In this document: one piece after another, positions 16,518 to 23,756 of the stretch
How positions within the stretch are numbered: the first letter of the stretch is position 1
Layout: each line of letters starts with the position of its first letter
Assembly: GCA_028279405.1 (NCBI GenBank)
Contig: JANQNU010000070.1
Location: 150,535 to 214,534 of the forward strand
Reading direction: 5' to 3'
Length of the DNA: 64,000 bases
From: Phycisphaerae bacterium
GTDB taxonomy: Bacteria; Planctomycetota; Phycisphaerae; UBA1845; Fen-1342
The notes under the pieces: generated by a model
The model's database searches: none
Told to the model about the DNA's origin: nothing
The model's input: only the letters and a program-made list of their open reading frames with translations
Program-made: the position numbers and the translations under genes

Positions 16518-18599
16518 ATGCCCAAACCCTGCGGAGTCTGTACGACGCTCACCAACGAACGCAACTTGCGACGTTGCCGTCGGTGCGGTCGAGAAGTATG
16601 TCACGTTTGCCGGCTACACCATGATTGTTCAGGATCGATGCAGCGAACGCCAACGGCGCCCGCCCCCGTGGAGGAAGCCATCGGCCGGGTCAATCCGGAA
16701 CCGCCCGCCCGTAGGACCACGAACACGCAGGGCCCGGCAAACAAGCGACTTCGACGCGCCCGAGGCACTGACGCGGACGCACAGCCGAGCCCGACGCGAG
16801 CCTGCGGAAGCTGCCGCCGGGGGTTTCCACTCGGGGAGCTGCGCCCATGCGAGACCTGCCGAGTACCCTTCTGCGGCCGTTGTTTCCACGGGCATCGGAA
16901 CTCTTGCGACGGAACGGTCAGCACCACGCCTGCGCCCTCCGTCACGACGGTCCCGCGTGCCATCCCGATTCGGGCTCGGTCGACGACGAGCCGTAGCGTG
17001 CTGGATGCCGCCAGCCTGTCGGTCGGGATCGGCACGTGGAACATCAATCACCTCGGCATCGATACGAAGGAACCCAAGAAGAGCCAGAAACTCGGCGCGA
17101 TCCAAGAGCTGTTTCGGTACAACGAGTGGCTCGAGCTTCTTGCGCTCCAGGAAGTCAACAAGACAGGCGTACCGCTGCTGGAAGCGTGCTTCGCCAAGAC
17201 GGGCGCACTTCAGGTGTTGCACGCCGGACCGCTACTCTACACGGAGTCCTACGAAACCAAACGAGAGTTCGTAATCAGCCACCGGAATGAAGTGTATGAA
17301 AAGCTAGGCGAGGAGACGATACCAAAGCCCTACAAAGGCGAAAGCATAGCGCTCTACAGCCGTATCATCGGTTCAACCGGATTTGCCGCGTGGTATCGCA
17401 ACAAGCGAAAGATTTCGCGGCGCTACCAGGAGTACTATCCACTGGTCGCGCCCAAGGACACCCGGATCACCGTCAGACAGGTTCACCTCTTCTGGGGCAC
17501 CGGTTGTGTCTCGAGTGTCGGCACGGGTGCTGATGTTGAGATCTGCTACAAGGATGGCGATGACGAACGAACCGGGCGCCGCGTCGCGGAGAGCAACGGC
17601 AACCGTCCAGTGGTCGTCTTCCAACTACAGAAGGGAAAGCAAACCTTCTTCGTCGGGATCGTGCACACTTCTCCGCATGGTGACGAGTGGCATCGCTATG
17701 CAATTTACGATCACCAGATGCAAGCCGTCTTTCGGAAAGTCGCCGAACATGTCGACAAAAAGAACGGTCTTTGGATTCTGCTCGGCGATTACTACCTGAC
17801 GCCCGAAGCGCGCGTCGTCCGGCGAATCGCGGACGTCGAACGCAACGTCGCCGGTGCGACGTTCGAAAAGAAGCTGCCCAAACAACTCCAGATCGTCACA
17901 ACAATCTCAGGGACGAACACCAAAAGCGAAATCGCGCGCCCGGCCCCGGTGCCCGTCGACCGCGACACCACAGTGGATTGGCTATTGGATGCGCAAATCG
18001 CCGACTTCCTGGTCTGTAGCCATAATTGGGACACTGCCCGGGCCGGGTTGTTCAAAGAGCGAGCGCTGATGGCCGCGTCCGAATCCGGCGGGCTGCTGGT
18101 GTACGACGACTACCACCTCGCCCTACACGCGTGGGATACCATCAGCGATCATGCGCCCGTCGGCGCCTATCTGTCGACACGCGACGATCCGCGCATACTC
18201 GAGGTCCTCGGCTACGACGAACGGACGATCGAATGCGCACGTCGCAACATCGAGGAACTGCGCGGATCACGGCTCAGGGAGCGCTGGCTCAAGGAGAAAA
18301 CGGAGCTCGCCAAAGCCCTCGAAGTCTCCGGCGGGCGTCCGGATGCATGGCGTCGGAAAAAACGTCACCTGTACGACTGGCAACTTCAGCAATACAAGAA
18401 ACGGATCAGATGGCTGTACCATCGAATCCCACTTGAACCGACCGATTTCGCTCCCGACTACCGCGGCCGCCCTGCCGAGCCGGCCCGAGTAGAAGACGAC
18501 CCCGAAGACAAGAGCGAAGACACGAGAAAGCGAAAAGAGAAGGGAAAGGGCGAGGATCGGGTCGCGGAAGACCAAGGAGACGAAGGGCGCTTCGAATAG
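16518..18599 (+). CDS. Zinc finger-EEP nuclease paralogue 3
   Basis: 693 residues, start ATG after GAGAGAGAACGACG. Both fingers are intact (MPKPCGVC..CRRC..CHVC..HHDC and ACGSC..CETC..CGRC..HRNSC), linked by a stretch with NKRLRRARG. EEP motifs: GTWNINH, LALQEVNKTG, IVHTSPHGDEW, LLGDYYLTPEARV, QIADFLVCSHNWDTARAG and ISDHAPVGAYL. The metal-site Asn is Tyr as in its sisters. The stretch between GDYY and QIADFLV is diverged and lacks the WKKF segment of the other copies. The helical insert and a highly charged tail (Glu/Lys/Asp) are present. Shared GDERTG-like and AESNGNRP..LQKGKQTF motifs pair it with copy 4. Confidence 0.85.
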   Translation: MPKPCGVCTTLTNERNLRRCRRCGREVCHVCRLHHDCSGSMQRTPTAPAPVEEAIGRVNPEPPARRTTNTQGPANKRLRRARGTDADAQPSPTRACGSCRRGFPLGELRPCETCRVPFCGRCFHGHRNSCDGTVSTTPAPSVTTVPRAIPIRARSTTSRSVLDAASLSVGIGTWNINHLGIDTKEPKKSQKLGAIQELFRYNEWLELLALQEVNKTGVPLLEACFAKTGALQVLHAGPLLYTESYETKREFVISHRNEVYEKLGEETIPKPYKGESIALYSRIIGSTGFAAWYRNKRKISRRYQEYYPLVAPKDTRITVRQVHLFWGTGCVSSVGTGADVEICYKDGDDERTGRRVAESNGNRPVVVFQLQKGKQTFFVGIVHTSPHGDEWHRYAIYDHQMQAVFRKVAEHVDKKNGLWILLGDYYLTPEARVVRRIADVERNVAGATFEKKLPKQLQIVTTISGTNTKSEIARPAPVPVDRDTTVDWLLDAQIADFLVCSHNWDTARAGLFKERALMAASESGGLLVYDDYHLALHAWDTISDHAPVGAYLSTRDDPRILEVLGYDERTIECARRNIEELRGSRLRERWLKEKTELAKALEVSGGRPDAWRRKKRHLYDWQLQQYKKRIRWLYHRIPLEPTDFAPDYRGRPAEPARVEDDPEDKSEDTRKRKEKGKGEDRVAEDQGDEGRFE

Positions 18600-18727
18600 C
18601 CACTGTCCAAACAAATGCGAGATCGTTCGCGCAGCCGGACGCACTAGCGTAACGCGCGCGTGAAAACGGGATGAGTCAGCGTGCATTCTTGGAAAGATCG
18701 CATCCTACACCCAAGAGACTCCTATAC

Positions 18728-18753
18728 ACTGGTAACAAGCTACCGGTGCCACT
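18728..18753. repeat. Degenerate family-A palindrome
   Basis: CACTGGTAACAAGCTACCGG followed by TGCCAC resembles the TAGC-type family-A hairpin with mismatches in the left arm. It lies in the spacer before paralogue 4. Confidence 0.55.
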
Positions 18754-18798
18754 CGAACGATTCCCCTTGGTGGAGAGATCCCATCAAGATTAGGGTGG

Positions 18799-18817
18799 GG
18801 CGGGCGTCTCGCCCGCC
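18799..18817. repeat. Palindrome in the spacer before paralogue 4
   Basis: Stem GGCGGGC/GCCCGCC with loop GTCTC. A related hairpin (GGCGAG-TGT-CTCGCC followed by CGCC, 16436-16454) lies in the spacer before paralogue 3; both contain GTCTCGCCCGCC. The shared spacer element suggests it was duplicated together with the genes or inserted twice. Confidence 0.65.
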
Positions 18818-18879
18818 AGTGGCCCGTCACTTGCGAGTGGGGCCAGTAGAACGCGCTCCCTTCGTTTGAAAGAACGACG

Positions 18880-20958
18880 ATGTCGAGACCGTGCGGAATC
18901 TGTGGAACGTCGACCAACGAGGCCAACCTGGCTGTCTGCCGCGGCGGCTGCGGTAAGGAAGCTTGCCACGTCTGCCGAATGACCCACTCGCCGACCTGCA
19001 AGGGCCCGACTACCACGGAGGATCAGTCGACGCGGACACCCGTAGCCAAGCGTCGCATTGAGGAAGGCGAACCGCACGCTGCACCGCTTCAGCAGCGCAA
19101 GGTCGAGCACGAGGTCAAAAGCCGGAGGGGTGCAACCGACGCGACACCGGCGCGCGACATTTGCAAGGAATGCGGGCGACTATGCACCACCAAGGAGCTG
19201 GAAGAGTGTCTGCATTGCGACAGTAGCGTCTGTTCGAACTGCATCGACGAGCACACGGAAGCCTGTCGTCCGCGGAATACAACCCAGACAACCACCGCTA
19301 CCACCACAACGACGCCCACAGACCATTCGTCCCCCGTCGCGTTCCCACGCTCGATTCCGATTCGGGCCAACGGCACGGAGAGTAGTGCGGTGCTCGACGA
19401 ATCCAGTCTGTCGATCGGCATCGGCACCTGGAACATCAATCACCTTGGTGAAGACACCGACGAACCAAAGAGACGTAACAAGCTGGCAGCCATCGAGGAG
19501 CTGTTTCATTACAACGCCTGGCTCGAATTGCTCGTGCTCCAGGAGGTCAACAAGACCGGCGTTCCGCTGCTCCAACAGAAGCTCGTTCGCGGAACATCGC
19601 CTCCCAAAGTGCTGCATTCCGGCCCCCTACTCTACACCGTGTCGTATCAGACCGAGGCGGAGTGCGTGGTCTCGCACCGCGCGACGCTCGAGAACGAGCT
19701 TCCGAAGCAGAAGAAGAAGCGGAATCGCGAGACGCTGCTGAAGGACGTCAAACGGGCCAAGGGAACCCGCTTCACCACTTGGTACAAGACGAACCGAGGA
19801 ACCCTGCGCCGCTACCAAGAGTACTTCCCGTTGATCGCGCGCGGCGATACCAAGATCACGGTCGCGAACGTGCATCTCTATTGGGGCACGGGACACGTGA
19901 CCACGCCCGGGACAGGGACCGACGTCGAAGTCTGCTACAAGGACGGTGACGAACGCACCGGCGATCGCGTCGCCGAGAGCAACGGAAACCGCCCGATCGT
20001 CGTCTACGAACTCCAGAAAGGAAAACAGACGTTCCTTGTCGGCGTTGTGCACACCTCACCCCATGGCGACGAATGGTACCGCGCCGAGATCTATGACTTC
20101 CAGATGAAGCAGGTCTTTGCAGCGGTCGCCGGCCACATCAAGGCGCACAAAGGCCACTGGATACTGCTGGGCGACTACTATCTGACACCCGAGGCACGGG
20201 TGCTGCGCAGGAGCGAGATCCCATTAACAGCTGCGCAAGACCTGAACGACGACCGCAACCTCCTGAAGGCAACATTCGAGAAGCGCCTGCCGCCGGAACT
20301 CGAGATCATCACGGCCATCTCCGGAACGAACTGGAAGACGGCCAAGCAAGCGACCAAGCGCAGCGCGACAGCCGAGCCCTGGAAGAAGTTCGACCAGGCC
20401 CAGATCGCCGACTTCCTGATCTGCAGCAACAACTGGGAGACGGCGCGCGCCGGCCTGTTCAAAGATCGTACGTTGATGGCGTCGTCGACCACTGGAGGAC
20501 TACTGGTCTATGACGAGTACCATGTGGCGCTGCGCGCCTGGCACGCCATCAGCGACCACGCGCCGGTCGGCGCGCTGCTCTCTACGGTCGATGATCTGCG
20601 CGTGCTTCCGATCCTGGGATATGACGAAAAAACGCTCGATTGCGCCGAACGAAACATCGACAACATCCGCGATACGTGGCGCCGGGAAGCGGAGGAACTG
20701 CGCAGTGAACTTGAGCGCACGAATCCGATCGTTACGGCCAGCCAGCCGATGCCGCCGAAGTTGCGGTGGAAACAACAGTTCCGGCACGCGGCACAGCTGA
20801 AGGAATTCAAGAAACGCCTCATCTGGCTCGGTGAATACGAACATATGTGGCGCCCGGAAGACTTCGCTCCGACCTATCGGCGAGAGGACGAGGAGGAAGA
20901 GGAAGGAGGCGAAGATGAAAGGGACCCGGGCGGTAGCTCCGAGAATGAAGAAGACTAG
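18880..20958 (+). CDS. Zinc finger-EEP nuclease paralogue 4
   Basis: 692 residues, start ATG after GAAAGAACGACG. First finger C5/C8/C20/C24/C29/C32/H36/C40 (one extra residue in the second knuckle); second finger ICKEC..CLHC..CSNC..HTEAC. The linker holds AKRRIEEGE and a longer Gln/Lys stretch; a Thr-rich run (TTTATTTTTPT-like) precedes the core. EEP motifs: GTWNINH, LVLQEVNKTG, VVHTSPHGDEW, LLGDYYLTPEARV, QIADFLICSNNWETARAG, ISDHAPVGALL. Tyr replaces the metal-site Asn here too. The C-terminus is almost purely acidic (DEEEEEGGEDE..). It is the most diverged copy and closest to copy 3. Confidence 0.85.
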   Translation: MSRPCGICGTSTNEANLAVCRGGCGKEACHVCRMTHSPTCKGPTTTEDQSTRTPVAKRRIEEGEPHAAPLQQRKVEHEVKSRRGATDATPARDICKECGRLCTTKELEECLHCDSSVCSNCIDEHTEACRPRNTTQTTTATTTTTPTDHSSPVAFPRSIPIRANGTESSAVLDESSLSIGIGTWNINHLGEDTDEPKRRNKLAAIEELFHYNAWLELLVLQEVNKTGVPLLQQKLVRGTSPPKVLHSGPLLYTVSYQTEAECVVSHRATLENELPKQKKKRNRETLLKDVKRAKGTRFTTWYKTNRGTLRRYQEYFPLIARGDTKITVANVHLYWGTGHVTTPGTGTDVEVCYKDGDERTGDRVAESNGNRPIVVYELQKGKQTFLVGVVHTSPHGDEWYRAEIYDFQMKQVFAAVAGHIKAHKGHWILLGDYYLTPEARVLRRSEIPLTAAQDLNDDRNLLKATFEKRLPPELEIITAISGTNWKTAKQATKRSATAEPWKKFDQAQIADFLICSNNWETARAGLFKDRTLMASSTTGGLLVYDEYHVALRAWHAISDHAPVGALLSTVDDLRVLPILGYDEKTLDCAERNIDNIRDTWRREAEELRSELERTNPIVTASQPMPPKLRWKQQFRHAAQLKEFKKRLIWLGEYEHMWRPEDFAPTYRREDEEEEEGGEDERDPGGSSENEED

Positions 20959-21023
20959 GACAAGCACACGCCGGTCGCGCGGCCGTGCTCGACCCGCGCC
21001 CGGCTTCGTGGCACAATGCCTGC

Positions 21024-21881
21024 ATGAAACCCGCCGAGAACGATCACCCGCCGCCACGACGCATCGGAATCTGCTCCTGGTCGCTACGACCGCCAAGCGT
21101 CGCGCAGCTGGTCGAGCAGACGAAGCAAGTCGGCGTCGATGCCATCCAGCTGGAACTCGACCCGCTCATTCGCGGCGACTGGACGCTGGAAGAGACGGTC
21201 GGACAGATGCAACAGGCGGAGATCGCAATCGTATCCGGGATGATCCGCATGGCCGGCGAAGACTATACGACGCTCGACTCGATCCGGATGACCGGCGGCG
21301 TCCGACCGGACGCGCATTGGGAACGAAATCGGGCACACGCGACCGCCGGCGCTGAGCTCGCGCGGAAACTTCAGCTCACTCAGGTCACGTTTCACGGCGG
21401 ATTCATCCCGCACGATCCGCGGGACCCCGAACGACGCAAGCTGCTCGACCGGCTCGGTGCGCTAGCCACCATCTTCGGCGATCAAATGGTCAACGTGGGT
21501 CTGGAAACCGGTCAGGAATCCGCCGACACGCTGCTCCGGGCACTGGCTGACATGGATCACCCAAACCTCGGCGTCAACTTCGACCCCGCCAACATGATCC
21601 TCTACGGGATGGGCGACCCGGTCGACGCCTTCGAACAACTCGCCCCGTACGTCGTCGGCGTGCATATCAAGGACGCTCTGCCCACACAGGTGGCCGGCAC
21701 CTGGGGACGCGAGGTCGCTGTCGGTGAAGGAGCCGTCGACTGGCCCGCCTTCTTTCACATACTTCACAATCACGCTGTCGAAGCCGACCTGATGATCGAA
21801 CGCGAAGCAGGCTCACATACGGTCGACGACATGCGCGCCGCAAGACAGCACATCAGCACCCTGCTGGAGCCCCGACGATGA
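21024..21881 (+). CDS. Sugar phosphate isomerase/epimerase family TIM-barrel protein
   Basis: 285 residues. The sequence shows the xylose-isomerase-like/AP endonuclease 2 barrel pattern: GICSWSL at the N-terminus, TFHGGFIPH, GLETGQESADTLL, GVNFDPANMI, VGVHIKDAL and a C-terminal EREAG. The Glu, Asp, His and Glu in these motifs are the usual divalent-metal ligands. Relatives isomerise or epimerise sugars, inositols or keto-sugars. The ATG at 21024 is preferred; a GTG 39 bp upstream is in frame. Its stop overlaps the start of the oxidoreductase by ATGA, so the two are translationally coupled and likely act on the same carbohydrate, which cannot be named. Confidence 0.85.
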   Translation: MKPAENDHPPPRRIGICSWSLRPPSVAQLVEQTKQVGVDAIQLELDPLIRGDWTLEETVGQMQQAEIAIVSGMIRMAGEDYTTLDSIRMTGGVRPDAHWERNRAHATAGAELARKLQLTQVTFHGGFIPHDPRDPERRKLLDRLGALATIFGDQMVNVGLETGQESADTLLRALADMDHPNLGVNFDPANMILYGMGDPVDAFEQLAPYVVGVHIKDALPTQVAGTWGREVAVGEGAVDWPAFFHILHNHAVEADLMIEREAGSHTVDDMRAARQHISTLLEPRR

Positions 21882-22906
21882 GCACGCCCCCACCCGTTCG
21901 CATCGGTGTGATCGGCTTGGGGTTCATGGGCACGACTCACCTGCGCGCGATCCGCAGGGCGGCGCAAGATGGGCTGTGCACGCTGGCAGCACTGTGCGAT
22001 CGTAGCGCCGAACGGAGAGCGGCGCTCGCCGAGGAGACCGACGAATGGCCCACCGATGAATCCGCCGAAGAGCCACCACGAATCTTCGAAGGTCCGGATG
22101 CGTTGCTCGCGGACCCGACGATCGGAGCGGTAAGCATCTGCACACACACCGATACGCACGTCCCCCTGGCCATCGCGGCGCTCGAAGCCGGCAAGGACGT
22201 CTTGCTCGAAAAGCCAGTCGCGATCGATCCGCAGGACGTCGCGCGCGTCTCGGAAACGGCGCGCACCCACGATCGACGCTGTATGCCGGCGATGTGCATG
22301 CGTTTCTGGCCCGAATGGCATTGGCTCAAGACGACGATCGACGCACGCACGTTCGGCGACGTCCGTAGTGCGGCGTTCTGTCGATTGGGATCGTTGCCGG
22401 CCTGGGGCCGCGAGTTCTATCCCAACGCCGACCGGTCCGGCGGCGCACTCGTCGATCTTCACATCCATGATGCCGACTTCGTCCGCTGGTGCTTCGGCGA
22501 CCCGCAGGAAGTGTCCACGAGCGGCTATGAGCGGCATTTCACGACGGCTTACCGCTACCGAGAGCGCGAAACGCACATCACCGCAGAGGGCGCATGGGAC
22601 CTCGACCCGGCGTGTCCGTTCCGCATGCGCTATACGGTTGCATTCGAGCGCGCGACGGCAGATTTCGATGTCGGACGCGATCCGACCCTGATCGTCCACA
22701 CCCAAGGTCGCGCCGAACCTGTCACCACCTTTCGCGACCCGGATGCCGATGCGTACGCGAACGAAATGATCGATTTCCTGCATGCCGTCCGCGATCGAAC
22801 GCGTCCGTTGCGCGCTAGCCTCGCGGATGCCGAGGCGGTCGCGCGGCTCCTCCAATACGAACGCAAAAGCCTCGAGTCCGGCCAGCCCGTCTCGATTGCC
22901 TCGTGA
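21878..22906 (+). CDS. Gfo/Idh/MocA family oxidoreductase
   Basis: 342 residues. The N-terminal Rossmann motif is GLGFMGTTHLRAI, followed by TDTHVPLAIAALEAGKDVLLEKPVA, where EKP carries the conserved catalytic-region Lys. The C-terminal alpha/beta domain includes GGALVDLHIHDADFVRWCFG, whose HxxD fits the usual catalytic His/Asp. The family uses NAD(P) to oxidise or reduce sugars, inositols or their derivatives in the cytoplasm. The 4-bp overlap with the isomerase/epimerase gene supports a two-gene carbohydrate operon. It converges on menG/ubiE with a 33-bp gap. Confidence 0.9.
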   Translation: MSTPPPVRIGVIGLGFMGTTHLRAIRRAAQDGLCTLAALCDRSAERRAALAEETDEWPTDESAEEPPRIFEGPDALLADPTIGAVSICTHTDTHVPLAIAALEAGKDVLLEKPVAIDPQDVARVSETARTHDRRCMPAMCMRFWPEWHWLKTTIDARTFGDVRSAAFCRLGSLPAWGREFYPNADRSGGALVDLHIHDADFVRWCFGDPQEVSTSGYERHFTTAYRYRERETHITAEGAWDLDPACPFRMRYTVAFERATADFDVGRDPTLIVHTQGRAEPVTTFRDPDADAYANEMIDFLHAVRDRTRPLRASLADAEAVARLLQYERKSLESGQPVSIAS

Positions 22907-22939
22907 GAATAGGTCGGGAATCACGGCCGAGCGCAACCG

Positions 22940-23698
22940 CTACGCGTGGGCTCCATAGAGCACGACGCCGCCGAAGTTCATTCGCTCGACACTGACGGAA
23001 GCGAAACCGGCATCGCGGAGGCGCCGGGACATGATCGACGGGGTGTCGAACGTCTCGATCGAACGCGGCAGGTAGCGGTATGCACCGCTCCGATCGCGGG
23101 CGATCCAGGCGCCCAGCCGCGGCAGGATCGCCTCGCAGTAGATACGGTGGCCCCAGCGCAGGAGCGGGTTCTCGGGATTCGCGAACTCCAGGATGACGGC
23201 GCGCCCCGTGGAGCGCAACACGCGGCGCATCTCCGTCAGCCCCCGGTCGATGGCCTGGTAGTTTCGAACGCCGAAAGCGCAACTCACGATGTCGACCGAC
23301 GCGGTTGCGATCGGTAGCCGCAGCGCATCGGCGCGCAGCAACGCAACGGGTGCGGACACGTCGGTATAGTCGCCCGCCGCTAGCATCTCCGCAGCAAAAT
23401 CAAGCCCGACCAACCGCGCCAGCCGCGGCTGGGCACCTGCAAACGCACGAATCATGTCGCCGGTTCCGCAACAGAGGTCGAGCACGACCTCGCCGGGCTG
23501 TGGGTTTGCCACCTGAATCGTCCGACGGCGCCAGCGTGCGTCCAGCCCGAACGTCGCGACGCGATTGACTTTCTCGTAGGTCGGCGCGATCGCATTGAAC
23601 ATGCGCTCCACGCGGCGTGCCTTGTCCGCCTGGGCGTGGGGGGAGCGGAGCGTGGCGTCGTCCCACGCTGCCGGTGTTGGCTCATGCTTGACTGTCAT
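22940..23698 (-). CDS. menG: Demethylmenaquinone methyltransferase (UbiE/MenG)
   Basis: 252 residues. The SAM-binding motif I (VVLDLCCGTGDMIRAF) is followed by LVGLDFAAEMLAAG, then the family signature around DIVSCAFGVRNYQAIDRGLTEM and LEFANPENPLLR. It methylates the quinone ring in the last step of menaquinone (or ubiquinone) synthesis; menaquinone is expected for planctomycetes. The ATG at 23698 or the adjacent one at 23701 is the likely start; no clear Shine-Dalgarno. It follows the subtilase gene on the same strand after 58 bp but is functionally unrelated to it. Confidence 0.9.
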   Translation of the reverse strand: MTVKHEPTPAAWDDATLRSPHAQADKARRVERMFNAIAPTYEKVNRVATFGLDARWRRRTIQVANPQPGEVVLDLCCGTGDMIRAFAGAQPRLARLVGLDFAAEMLAAGDYTDVSAPVALLRADALRLPIATASVDIVSCAFGVRNYQAIDRGLTEMRRVLRSTGRAVILEFANPENPLLRWGHRIYCEAILPRLGAWIARDRSGAYRYLPRSIETFDTPSIMSRRLRDAGFASVSVERMNFGGVVLYGAHA

Positions 23699-23756
23699 CA
23701 TCCGGATTGTACCGCCGACGCGTCCGGCTCGCCTGGCGCACGTGGCGGATCCGAGA

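Noticed and set aside
12246..20958. RING E3 ubiquitin ligase annotation for the zinc fingers
   Set aside because: The ligand order (C2-C2-C2-H-C with x4 between knuckles two and three) fits AN1/B-box-like fingers better than RING, and no ubiquitin-like genes are nearby.
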